Assembly (NCBI GenBank): GCA_947477745.1
Contig: CANJUF010000005.1
Location: 62,001-126,000 of the forward strand
Reading direction: 5' to 3'
Source of the DNA: Sphingomonadaceae bacterium
Lineage (GTDB): Bacteria; Pseudomonadota; Alphaproteobacteria; Sphingomonadales; Sphingomonadaceae
DNA: 64,000 nucleotides
Positions 25,265-33,475 of this stretch are shown here, one piece after another (the first letter of the stretch is position 1; every line of letters begins with the position of its first letter). The translations under genes were made by a program, and so were the position numbers. A model generated the notes under the pieces. The model was not told the origin of the DNA and searched no databases. It worked only from the letters and a program-made list of their open reading frames with translations.

Positions 25265-26569
25265 TTGAAGATTGCAATGGTGGGATCGGGCTATGTCGGG
25301 CTGGTTTCCGGCGCGTGCTTCGCCGATTTCGGGCACGATGTCGTCTGCATCGACAAGGACGAGACCAAGATCGCGCGTCTCAATGCCGGCCAGATGCCGA
25401 TTTACGAGCCTGGCCTCGACGATCTTGTCGCGCGCAATGTCGCGGCGGGCCGCCTGTCGTTCACCACCGATCTTGCCGCCGCGCTCGAAGGTGCAGGCGC
25501 GGTGTTCATCGCCGTGGGCACCCCCTCGCGGCGCGGCGACGGCCACGCCGACCTGTCGTTCGTGTTTGCCGTGGCCGAGGAAGTGGGCAAATGCCTGAAA
25601 GGCCCTGCTGTCGTCGTCACCAAGTCGACCGTGCCGGTCGGCACCGGCGACGAGGTCGAGCGGATCCTTTGCGAATCGGGCGCCTCTGCGAAATTCGCGG
25701 TCGCCTCCAATCCCGAATTCCTGCGCGAAGGCGCGGCGATCGAGGATTTCAAGCGGCCTGACCGCATCGTTGTCGGGACTGACGACGAGTGGGCGCGCGA
25801 GGTACTGTCCGAAATCTACCGCCCGCTCTTCCTCAACCGCGCGCCGATCCTGTTCACTTCGCGGCGCAGCGCCGAGATGATAAAATATGCCGCCAATGCC
25901 TTCCTCGCGACCAAGATCACTTTCATCAACGAGATCGCCGACCTGTGCGAAAAGGTCGGCGGCGACGTGCAGGACGTGGCGCGCGGCATTGGGCTCGATG
26001 GCCGCATCGGCGCCAAGTTCCTCCATGCCGGCCCCGGCTATGGCGGATCGTGCTTTCCCAAGGACACGCTGGCGCTGCTCAAGACCAGCGAAGACTATGA
26101 CAGCCCGCTGCGCGTGGTCGAAGCGGTGGCCAAGGCCAACGACAGCCGCAAGCGGGCGATGGGCCGCAAGGTGATCGAGGCGCTGGGCGAGGCCCCGCGC
26201 GGCAAGCGGGTCGCCCTGCTCGGCCTGACCTTCAAGCCCAACACCGACGACATGCGCGATGCGCCCTCGATCGCGATCGCGCAGGCGCTGATCGATGCAG
26301 GCGTCGAAGTGGTCGCCTACGATCCCGAAGGCATGGAAGCCGCCGCCGCGATCATGCCCGAAGTCAGGATGGCGGGCAGCGCCTATGAAGCGCTCGACGG
26401 CGCGGATGCGGTCGCCATCGTCACCGAATGGGACGCCTTCCGCGCGCTCGACTTTGCCCGCATGAAACAGGCGCTGAAGGCCCCTGTGGTGGTGGACCTG
26501 CGCAACATCTACGAGCCTGCCGACATGCGCAGCCGGGGCTTTGCCTATACGAGCGTGGGGCGGGGGTAA
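25265..26569 (+). CDS. ugd: UDP-glucose 6-dehydrogenase
   Basis: 434 aa beginning at a TTG. This start keeps the whole first beta-strand of MKIAMVGSGYVGLV and has CGGAGA 10 bases upstream; the next ATG would cut into the fold. The NAD site is GSGYVG. TKSTVPVGTG, NPEFLREG and the catalytic Cys in GYGGSCFPKD (C263) are all present, as is the C-terminal UDP-binding domain with GLTFKPNTDD. It oxidises UDP-glucose to UDP-glucuronate for polysaccharide or glycolipid synthesis (sphingomonads make glucuronosyl sphingolipids and sphingans). It stands alone, divergent from the ThDP operon. Confidence 0.94.
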   Translation: MKIAMVGSGYVGLVSGACFADFGHDVVCIDKDETKIARLNAGQMPIYEPGLDDLVARNVAAGRLSFTTDLAAALEGAGAVFIAVGTPSRRGDGHADLSFVFAVAEEVGKCLKGPAVVVTKSTVPVGTGDEVERILCESGASAKFAVASNPEFLREGAAIEDFKRPDRIVVGTDDEWAREVLSEIYRPLFLNRAPILFTSRRSAEMIKYAANAFLATKITFINEIADLCEKVGGDVQDVARGIGLDGRIGAKFLHAGPGYGGSCFPKDTLALLKTSEDYDSPLRVVEAVAKANDSRKRAMGRKVIEALGEAPRGKRVALLGLTFKPNTDDMRDAPSIAIAQALIDAGVEVVAYDPEGMEAAAAIMPEVRMAGSAYEALDGADAVAIVTEWDAFRALDFARMKQALKAPVVVDLRNIYEPADMRSRGFAYTSVGRG

Positions 26570-26680
26570 TCAGATCCTGCCCTCCGCTGCGGGCATGGGT
26601 TGAGGTAACGCCTCTGGCGACAAGGAATGGAACGGCGAAATCGCCCCCTTACGGCACGCGTGAGCGACAGGAGATGATGA

Positions 26681-27718
26681 ATGGAATTCCGATCACTTGG
26701 CCGCAGCGGCCTGAAGGTGTCGCAATTTGGCTTTGGCGCGATGACATTCGCGGGAAGTCCGGGCGGATTTGGCAAGATCGGCGAAACGAGCGGCGCCGCA
26801 GCCCAGAAGCAAGTCGACATCTGTCTGGATGCCGGCATCAACTTTTTCGATACGGCTGACGGGTACGACGCCGGCCAATCCGAAATCATCCTCGGCGAAG
26901 CGCTCGGCTTGCGCCGGCCCGAGGTGGTGGTCGCGACGAAGGCCTTTCTCCCGACCGGCAAGCAGGGCGTGAATGACCGAGGCCTTGGCCGCCGCCACCT
27001 CATCATGGCCTGCGAAGAAAGTCTCAAGCGGCTCGGAACCGACTGGATCGACCTCTACCAGCTCCACGTATTCGACGCAGCCGTACCTCTGGAAGAGACG
27101 CTGAGCGCTCTCGATCACCTGGTTACGTCGGGCAAGGTTCGATACGTGGGCTGCTCGAATTTCTTTGGTTGGCAAGTTATAAAGGGACTGGCGCTGGCTG
27201 ATCAGCGCGGCTTCGAACGCTTCATAAGCAATCAGATACAGTATTCGCTGATGATCCGCGACGCGGAGGACGAAATCCTCCCGTGCGGGATCGATCAGGG
27301 CGTGGGCGCCATTGTCTGGGGCGCGATGGCCGCCGGCTTCCTCTCGGGCAAATACTCGGGCGACATCGGCAGCGGCAAGGCCCGCCTTGCGACCGATCCG
27401 CGCCTGGCGGAATATCAGGGCCGCGGGGGCGACGTCCTGGCAGCGCTTGCAGCTATCGCGGCAGAGCGCGGCGTTTCGCAAGGCCAGGTCGCTCTCAATT
27501 GGGTTGCAAACCGCAAGGGCGTCACGTCTGTCCTCGTCGGTGCCCGCAGCGAGGAGCAACTGCTCGACAATCTAGCTGCCTCGCAATGGTCGCTGAGCGA
27601 GCCGGAGATCGATCGGCTCGACAAGGCGAGCCAGGAGCCGCGCCGCCGTTACCCGGATTCGCATCAGCGCGGTATGTTCGCGGAACGAAACCCGCCAATC
27701 TACCGCTATCACAGCTGA
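26681..27718 (+). CDS. Aldo/keto reductase
   Basis: 345 aa, AGGAG 7 bases before the ATG. The tetrad positions are visible: D in FDTADGYDAG with its Tyr, K in VVVATKAF, and H in DLYQLHVFD. GCSNFFGWQV and QVALNWV are typical later motifs. It belongs to the Tas/YajO-like open-chain group that reduces aldehydes and ketones with NADPH. It lies alone between ugd and a leftward CoA-metabolism operon; no evident operon partner. Base composition in the 5' half is slightly less GC-extreme than neighbouring genes, but nothing indicates recent transfer. Confidence 0.9.
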   Translation: MEFRSLGRSGLKVSQFGFGAMTFAGSPGGFGKIGETSGAAAQKQVDICLDAGINFFDTADGYDAGQSEIILGEALGLRRPEVVVATKAFLPTGKQGVNDRGLGRRHLIMACEESLKRLGTDWIDLYQLHVFDAAVPLEETLSALDHLVTSGKVRYVGCSNFFGWQVIKGLALADQRGFERFISNQIQYSLMIRDAEDEILPCGIDQGVGAIVWGAMAAGFLSGKYSGDIGSGKARLATDPRLAEYQGRGGDVLAALAAIAAERGVSQGQVALNWVANRKGVTSVLVGARSEEQLLDNLAASQWSLSEPEIDRLDKASQEPRRRYPDSHQRGMFAERNPPIYRYHS

Positions 27719-27727
27719 GCGAGCTGC

Positions 27728-27760
27728 CGCGCGACCCCGGATCGGCTCCGAGATCGCGCG
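27728..27760. terminator. Hairpin in convergent gap
   Basis: cgcgcga and tcgcgcg pair across a 19-base interior, between the aldo/keto reductase stop and the crotonase stop. No T-run; a modest bidirectional terminator candidate. Confidence 0.4.
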
Positions 27761-27778
27761 TAATGACGAGGCGAGCCC

Positions 27779-28579
27779 CTATTCCCCCGTGAAGTTCGGC
27801 TTGCGGCGTTCGGCGAAGGCCTTGCCGGCCTCGTAGTGGTCCTTGGTCCAGGCGCTCTGCGTCTCCATGCCGAGATGCGCCTCGATCAGCCCTTCCAGCA
27901 TGTTGCGCATCACCAGGTTGATCGCGCGCTTGGTGGTCTGCAGCGCGACGCGCGGGCTATCTGCCAGCCGCTGCGCCAGGCCGTAAACCTTCTCGTCCAG
28001 TTCCTCGAAGGTCTCGACCGCCTCGTTGATCAGGCCCGCCTGAGCAGCCTCGCGGCCGGTCAGCGGATCGCCAGTGAACAGGTGGTACTTGGCCCGGGGG
28101 AAGCCCATCAAGAGCGGCCAGGTGAGCGCGCCGCCGTCGCCCGCGGTCATGCCGATGTTGACATGCGTGTCGGCGATCTTGGCGTTGGCCATCATGTAGG
28201 TGATGTCGCAAAGCGAGGCGAGCGTCGCGCCCAGCCCCATGGCGTGCCCGTTGATCCGGCCGATCAGCGGCTTTTCCAGCCGCAGCATCGATTCGACGAT
28301 GTGGCGCGCTTCGAGCATCTGGTAATACCACATGGCGTGATCGTTGTTCTCGTAGCGCTCCATCATCCGCTTGATGTCGCCGCCCGCGCTGAACGCCTTT
28401 TCGCCCGCGCCGGTGAGCACGACGACGTCGGTGTCGCGGTCGTGATTGATCAGCTCGAACACCTGCGACAACTCGGTATGGTCCTCGGGCGAAGGCGAGT
28501 TCATCGGCGGGTTGTCCATGGTGATGACGAGGATCCTGCCCCGCTTCTCGAGCTTCAGATTCTTGATGCCTTCGTACAT
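27779..28579 (-). CDS. Crotonase-superfamily protein (enoyl-CoA hydratase/isomerase-like)
   Basis: 266 aa. Both oxyanion-hole segments are clear: AFSAGGDIK and HAMGLGATLA. The two catalytic glutamates of enoyl-CoA hydratase are absent: the first (in G-G-x-C-E-L-A) is Thr in LGATLAS, and the second (in Q-P-E) is His in IADTHVNIG. The following GMTAGDGGALTWP carries an Asp instead. It therefore probably performs an isomerase, hydrolase or retro-Claisen-type reaction rather than simple hydration. It is the last gene of a leftward operon: small Ala/Lys-rich protein, NMO-like enzyme (22 bases upstream), crotonase. Confidence 0.88.
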   Translation of the reverse strand: MYEGIKNLKLEKRGRILVITMDNPPMNSPSPEDHTELSQVFELINHDRDTDVVVLTGAGEKAFSAGGDIKRMMERYENNDHAMWYYQMLEARHIVESMLRLEKPLIGRINGHAMGLGATLASLCDITYMMANAKIADTHVNIGMTAGDGGALTWPLLMGFPRAKYHLFTGDPLTGREAAQAGLINEAVETFEELDEKVYGLAQRLADSPRVALQTTKRAINLVMRNMLEGLIEAHLGMETQSAWTKDHYEAGKAFAERRKPNFTGE

Positions 28580-28601
28580 CGGGGTTTCCTTCCCTTATCG
28601 G

Positions 28602-29567
28602 TTATTCAGTTGTGGAGGCCATAGCGGGCACGGCGCAGGCCGCCGCATATTCCTCCCGCAGGCGCGCGACAAGCTCGGCGACGCCGGGAATGTCGTGGAT
28701 CAGGGCCGCGCCCTGCCCCGCCGACCACACGTCCTTCCACGGCTTCTGTCCCTCGGGCAGGTGATCGTGGCCGTGGCGCTCGGGGGCAATGAGATTGTCG
28801 GGATCTAGCCCGACAGCGCGCAGCGACGGTTTGAGCCATGACGCCGCCAGCCCGGTGTAGGCGGCGGTATAAGTGACATCGGTAACGCCGGCCTCGGCGA
28901 TCATCTGCTTGTAGCCCTCGGGCGCGCCGGCCTCCTTGGTGGCGATCATGCGGGTGCCGAGATAGGCAAGGTCCGCGCCCAGCACTTCGCCAGCGCGGAT
29001 CGCCGCCCCGGTGCTGACCGCGCCCGCCATGACGATCGTGCCGGCGAACATCTCGCGAATCTTCGGGATCAGCACGAGGTGGCTGATCGTGCCGGCGTGG
29101 CCGCCGCCGCCGCCGCCGATCGCGATCATGCCGTCAACGCCTGCCGCCGCCGCCTTTTCGGCGAAACGTATGCTGGTCACGTCATGATAGTGGAGCATGC
29201 CCATTTCGCGGACCATCGGCGCGGCGCGCGTCGGATCGCCTACCGAGGTGACGACGATGCGCGTCCCGAAACGCTGGCATGCCTCGAGATTGCGGCGAAA
29301 CTCGTCTTCGTCCTTGTTGGGCGAGACATTGACCGCGAGCGACGCGGTACGCCCAAGCCCTTCGCCCTCGTGCCGGTCAAGACTTTCGCGTATCTCGCCA
29401 AGCTGGGCCTCAAGTTCGTCGAGCCCGCGCAGATGGTTGGCGGTGATCGAGCCGATCACCCCCGCCTTGCAGCAGGCAATGGCGAGCGCCGGATTGCTGA
29501 CGAGGAACATCGGCGCACAGAAGGCCGGCAGCGCCAGCCGGTCGCGTAGATCCTGCGCCAAAGGCAT
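28602..29567 (-). CDS. Nitronate-monooxygenase-like FMN oxidoreductase (second copy)
   Basis: 321 aa. The class opening LALPAFCAPMFLVSNPALAIA, AGVIGSITANHLRG, and the glycine-rich FMN loop IGGGGGGHAGT with its His identify the 2-nitropropane dioxygenase family. VMAGAVSTGAAIRAGEVLGADLAYLGTRM (in pieces) supports it. It is only distantly like the copy at 19271-20398. It sits 22 bases upstream of the crotonase gene and 21 bases downstream of the small-protein gene, all leftward. The pairing with a crotonase suggests action on a CoA-bound or enone intermediate. Confidence 0.87.
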   Translation of the reverse strand: MPLAQDLRDRLALPAFCAPMFLVSNPALAIACCKAGVIGSITANHLRGLDELEAQLGEIRESLDRHEGEGLGRTASLAVNVSPNKDEDEFRRNLEACQRFGTRIVVTSVGDPTRAAPMVREMGMLHYHDVTSIRFAEKAAAAGVDGMIAIGGGGGGHAGTISHLVLIPKIREMFAGTIVMAGAVSTGAAIRAGEVLGADLAYLGTRMIATKEAGAPEGYKQMIAEAGVTDVTYTAAYTGLAASWLKPSLRAVGLDPDNLIAPERHGHDHLPEGQKPWKDVWSAGQGAALIHDIPGVAELVARLREEYAAACAVPAMASTTE

Positions 29568-29588
29568 TGCCCCGTCCCCCTCGCCGGC

Positions 29589-29855
29589 TCAGCTCTTTGT
29601 CGAACCCTTGGTCTTGGCTGGCGTCGTCTTCGGCTTTGCCGTCGCAGCCTTGGCCGGGGCGGCCTTGGCCGGAGCAGTCTCGGCGGGAGCGGCCTTCGCC
29701 TTGGCCTTGGCGCGTGCATCCTCGAGCTTGGCGACGTCTTCGCCGGGCGAGGCGAACACGTCCTCTCCCTTGGCCTTCTTGCCGATCGAGTAACGGTAAA
29801 CGACGTAGACGGAGGCACTGGCCGCACCGGCCACTGCCCAGCGAAGCAGTTTCAT
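29589..29855 (-). CDS. Small membrane-anchored protein with a Lys/Ala/Pro-rich histone-H1-like tail
   Basis: 88 aa from the ATG at 29855, which has GGGAGA 6 bases upstream. One N-terminal hydrophobic segment (LLRWAVAGAASASVYVVYRY) is followed by an acidic/basic stretch and a tail of repeated A-K-A, P-A-K-A-A and T-P-A-K units ending KGSTKS. Such tails bind nucleic acid or polyanions in histone-H1-like bacterial proteins. The anchor would place the tail at a membrane face. Sphingomonads carry similar small proteins without a known role. It is the first gene of the leftward operon with the NMO-like and crotonase genes. Confidence 0.65.
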   Translation of the reverse strand: MKLLRWAVAGAASASVYVVYRYSIGKKAKGEDVFASPGEDVAKLEDARAKAKAKAAPAETAPAKAAPAKAATAKPKTTPAKTKGSTKS

Positions 29856-30059
29856 CAATTGTCTCCCTATCGAAGAGAATGCGGAACCATCGGGCGCGCG
29901 GCTGCGCGAAAGGGCGCTACGCGGCACATCGGCATGGCCCTGCTAATAGCCTTTTCGGCTGGTTCCACAAGGTGCATCGGGGGATTTGCCCGGGCGCTCC
30001 GACGCAGCTATTGCCCGGGCGAGCGGACACAGACCCGGACCAGCAGGAGACACCGCCGC

Positions 30060-31202
30060 GTGGAAGGTTACAGCGAACTGATGGACCTCGCCCGCCGCGA
30101 AAGCGGGTTCGATGATTTCGGCGAGGATTCGTTCCGCGAGGGGCTCGAAGTGCTGTGCCGCGCGCTCGAAGCCGAGGCGCAGCTCAACGCGACCGGCCAG
30201 CATGTGCTGCGCGAACTGATCCTGCGCTACCTGCGCCAGCGGCTCGAGGTCGAGGAATGGTATCGGCTTCACCCGGAAACCGCCGAGCGCCCGTTGATCC
30301 AGCCGCTATTCGGGGTGAGCCTGCCGCGCACCGGCTCGACCGCGCTGTCGTTCCTGCTGTCGAGCGATCCGGGCATTCGCTATCTCAGGATGTGGGAAGC
30401 GCAGCAGCCGTTCCCGCCGCCATCGACGGTCGAAGGCCCCGATCCGCGCCGCGGGCTGACCAACAGCGCGCTTTCGGGCAGCGAGACCGCCAACCGGTAT
30501 GTCCCCAGCGGAATCGACGGCGCTTACGAATGCCTCGATCTGCTCGGCCTGTCGTTCGCCACCCAGATGTTCATCGCCTATGCCAAGATCCCCGCCTATT
30601 ACGAATGGCTGATCGCCGCCGACCTCACGCCCGCCTATGCCTATGAAAAGCGCGTGCTCAAGATGCTGCAATGGGGCGAGGAACTGCGCCCGTGGCGGCT
30701 CAAGACGCCAATGCACATTCTTTACATGGACCATCTCGACGCCGCCTTTCCCGACGCCCGGTTCGTAATGACGCACCGCGATCCGACCGACGTGATCCTG
30801 TCGGTGGCGACCATCTACGATGACCTGCACCGCCATTTCACCGACGCGCCCGATCCGCTCTATGTCGGCGAGCTCAATGCCGCGATGTGGTCCGAAGGGA
30901 TGAACCGGCTGATCGCATTCCGCGACAAGCCGGGCAACGACGCGCGTTTCTCCGATATCCATTTCCGCGCGATGCAGCAGGACCCGATCGCCGAGGTGCG
31001 CGGGCTCTATCGCTGGCTGGGCGAGGAGGTGACCCCCGCTTTCGAAGAAGGGATGAAGGCGTTCTGGGAAGAGAACGAGGCGCGCGAAACTTTCGAAAAG
31101 CCCGATCCATCGGTGTTCGGCCTCGACGATGACGATCTGCGCAAACGCTTTGCGCCCTATCTGGAACGGATGAAAGTGTGGGCGCCCTGGCCCAGGGCCT
31201 GA
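30060..31202 (+). CDS. Sulfotransferase family protein (second copy)
   Basis: 380 aa from a GTG at 30060 preceded by AGGAGA nine bases upstream; an ATG at 30081 is an alternative, and the frame upstream has no coding look. The PAPS 5'-phosphosulfate loop SLPRTGSTALSFLLS is at residues 87-101, the same position and total length as in the protein encoded at 11215-12357. The later FVMTHRDPTDVILSVATI is the 3'-phosphate region. The two appear to be divergent paralogues of one cluster-associated family. It is divergent from the small-protein operon, and its stop runs into a family B repeat. Confidence 0.87.
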   Translation: MEGYSELMDLARRESGFDDFGEDSFREGLEVLCRALEAEAQLNATGQHVLRELILRYLRQRLEVEEWYRLHPETAERPLIQPLFGVSLPRTGSTALSFLLSSDPGIRYLRMWEAQQPFPPPSTVEGPDPRRGLTNSALSGSETANRYVPSGIDGAYECLDLLGLSFATQMFIAYAKIPAYYEWLIAADLTPAYAYEKRVLKMLQWGEELRPWRLKTPMHILYMDHLDAAFPDARFVMTHRDPTDVILSVATIYDDLHRHFTDAPDPLYVGELNAAMWSEGMNRLIAFRDKPGNDARFSDIHFRAMQQDPIAEVRGLYRWLGEEVTPAFEEGMKAFWEENEARETFEKPDPSVFGLDDDDLRKRFAPYLERMKVWAPWPRA

Positions 31203-31203
31203 T

Positions 31204-31322
31204 CTCCCCTCCCGCTTGCGGGAGGGGTCGGGGGTGGGCAGGGACAACAAAGCCCACCCCGCTGCGACTATGCTCCGCTACGCGAAGCCAAGTCTCGCTG
31301 CCCCTCCCCTAAAGAGGAGGGG
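31204..31322. repeat. GC-rich interspersed repeat, family B copy 1
   Basis: It contains a hairpin with arms cccctcccgc / gcgggagggg (31207-31228), then gggtgggc / gcccaccc as a second inverted pair, then the ctgcgactatgctccgctac and agtctcgctgcccctccc blocks shared with the copies at 35370-35510 and 63408-63491. It occupies the convergent gap between the sulfotransferase and the ligase gene, whose stop codon lies inside it. Confidence 0.85.
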
Positions 31323-32817
31323 AACTGGGTGTTTCAAACAGCCCCGCATATTTCTCGCGCAGCAGCTTTTTCTGAATTTTGCCCATGGTGTTGCGCGGCA
31401 ATACACCCAGCACGATGATCCGCTTGGGCACCTTGAAGGCGGCTAGATCGCGGCGCATTTCCTCGCGTACCGCATCTGCGTCGAAGCTGCCGGCAGGCTG
31501 CACCACGGCGACCACCGCCTCGCCGAACTCGGGATGCGGGACGCCGATCACCGCGGCCTCGGCAACATCGGCGCGGTCGTCGAGCAAGGCTTCGACCTCG
31601 GCGGGGTAGACGTTGAGCCCGCCCGAGATGATCAGGTCCTTTTCGCGCCCGACCAGTTGCACCGATCCATCGGTATCGATGAAGCCCATGTCGCCGGTGA
31701 TAAAGAAACCGTCGGGGCGAAACTCGGCCGCGGTCTTTTCGTGCATCTGCCAGTAGCCGGCGAACACGTTCGGGCCGCTGACCTCGACGATGCCGACCTC
31801 GCCTTGGGCGAGCACCTTGCCGGTTTCGAAGTCGGCAATCCTCAGCTCGACATCAGGCAGCGGCGGACCGACATAGCCGGCGCGGCGCTCACCCTCATAG
31901 GGGTTGGAGGTGAGCATTCCGGTCTCGGTCATGCCGTAGCGCTCGAGCACGCGGTGGCCCGATCGCGCCTCAAAGGCGCGGTGGATGTCGGCCGACAAAG
32001 GCGCAGAACCCGAAATGAACAGCCGCATGTTCGCCGCCGCTTCGCGGGTGAAGCGCGCATCGGCCAGCAGGCGGATATAAAAGGTCGGCACCCCCATCAG
32101 CACGGTCGAACACGCCATCAGGTCGATCACCGCGCTGCTTTCGAACTTTTCGAGGAAGACCATCGACGCGCCCGAAAAGACCACGCAGTGAACCGCCACG
32201 AACAGACCGTGGACGTGGAAGATCGGCAAGGCATGGATGAGCCGGTCCTCGAGCGTGAAACGCCACAGGTCGATCAGCGTCTCGCCGTTCGCCACCAGGT
32301 TGCGATTGGTCAGCATTGCGCCCTTGGGCTTGCCGGTGGTGCCCGAGGTATAGAGGATTGCGGCAATGTCGTCCGCCGCGCGCGGCGCGGGTGCTGCGCC
32401 CTGCTCGGGCAGGTTGCCGAACAAGGCCGCCAGCGTCGTAACCGCGACTGCGCCCTTGCCGATCCGCTCGAACAGCGGCTCGTCGCCTTCGCGGCACACC
32501 GCCAGCACCGGGCCGGCGTCGGCGGCGAAGTATTCCAGCTCGGCCTCGGTATAGTCGACATTGAGCGGCAGGTAGATCGCGCCGCTGCGCACCACGGCGA
32601 AATAGAGTAGCAGCGTCTCGACCGACTTGCCGGTCTGCACCAGCACGCGCTCACCGGGGCGAACGCCCAGTTCGCCAAGCCTTGCGGCCAGCCGCGCCGA
32701 CAGCGCCTCGATCTCGGCATAGGTCCAGGCCTTGCCATTCATTTCAACCAGCGTGCGATCCGCAAAGCGGGCAAAGCTTTGTGCAAAACGGGAGTGAAGA
32801 TCGCCGGGCACGGTCAT
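31309..32817 (-). CDS. Acyl-CoA synthetase, malonyl-CoA synthetase (MatB)-like
   Basis: 502 aa adenylate-forming enzyme. The P-loop YTSGTTGKPKGAM, the A5-type motif RYGMTETGM, the A7 ITGDMGF, the A8 VGREKDLIISGG and the A10 PRNTMGKIQKK (catalytic Lys) are all present. SAPLSADIHRAFEARSG and the MTETGMLTSNPYEGERR stretch are MatB-like, so malonate or methylmalonate is the best guess; another short acid is possible. Its last codons (SSPPL) and stop are written by the family B repeat, so the C terminus may have been altered. Monocistronic, leftward. Confidence 0.85.
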   Translation of the reverse strand: MTVPGDLHSRFAQSFARFADRTLVEMNGKAWTYAEIEALSARLAARLGELGVRPGERVLVQTGKSVETLLLYFAVVRSGAIYLPLNVDYTEAELEYFAADAGPVLAVCREGDEPLFERIGKGAVAVTTLAALFGNLPEQGAAPAPRAADDIAAILYTSGTTGKPKGAMLTNRNLVANGETLIDLWRFTLEDRLIHALPIFHVHGLFVAVHCVVFSGASMVFLEKFESSAVIDLMACSTVLMGVPTFYIRLLADARFTREAAANMRLFISGSAPLSADIHRAFEARSGHRVLERYGMTETGMLTSNPYEGERRAGYVGPPLPDVELRIADFETGKVLAQGEVGIVEVSGPNVFAGYWQMHEKTAAEFRPDGFFITGDMGFIDTDGSVQLVGREKDLIISGGLNVYPAEVEALLDDRADVAEAAVIGVPHPEFGEAVVAVVQPAGSFDADAVREEMRRDLAAFKVPKRIIVLGVLPRNTMGKIQKKLLREKYAGLFETPSSPPL

Positions 32818-32985
32818 GTCCTTTCAGGTCTGCTTGCGAGCCGCATTGCACGTCCAAACCGCCTCGGGCAATCACAGTAATCGCAAGGTTGCCCTATGAT
32901 CTCGCCCGGCGGATTCCTATCTTGGCGACATGGATTTTGGGCAAGAGGCTGAGCCCGCTGGGCCAGCCGGAAAGGACATTTTGCG

Positions 32986-33381
32986 ATGAAGGGCTACAAG
33001 GACGACATCGAGAAGCAGACCGAGCAGAACACCGATTTCCGCCGCGTGGTCTATACCGGTCACAATCTCCAGCTCGTGCTCATGTCGATCGAGCCGGGCG
33101 ACGAGATCGGCGCGGAAGTCCACGACGACCGCGACCAGTTCTTCCGCGTCGAGGCGGGCGAAGGCGAGATCACGATCGATGACAATGTCTACCGCGTGAA
33201 GGCCGATGACGCCGTGATCGTGCCGCAGGGCGCGCGCCACAACGTCAAGAGCGTCGGCAGCGAGCCGCTCAAGCTCTACACCATTTACGGCCCGCCCGAG
33301 CATATCGACGGCACGGTTCACAAGACCTGTGCCGAAGCGAGCGAAGCGCACGAACATTTCGACGGCAAGACGACCGAATAG
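32986..33381 (+). CDS. Cupin-domain protein
   Basis: 131 aa single-domain cupin. The first motif is GDEIGAEVHDDRDQFFRVEAGEGE (metal-type H and E positions H-x-D-x-x-Q-F) and the second is DDAVIVPQGARHNVKSVG with its His. The pattern matches small cytosolic cupins that bind a metal and act as isomerases, dioxygenases or sugar-related binding proteins. GGAAAGGAC lies upstream. It stands 167 bases from the divergent ligase gene and 94 bases before the quinohaemoprotein gene. Confidence 0.85.
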   Translation: MKGYKDDIEKQTEQNTDFRRVVYTGHNLQLVLMSIEPGDEIGAEVHDDRDQFFRVEAGEGEITIDDNVYRVKADDAVIVPQGARHNVKSVGSEPLKLYTIYGPPEHIDGTVHKTCAEASEAHEHFDGKTTE

Positions 33382-33475
33382 CCGTCAGCCTGTCGGCAAT
33401 TTCCACGGCGCGGCTTTGCAAACCGCGCCAGCATGCTAGTCCTTGGCCGCAGATGGCCTTGGGAGGGGCATGCAG

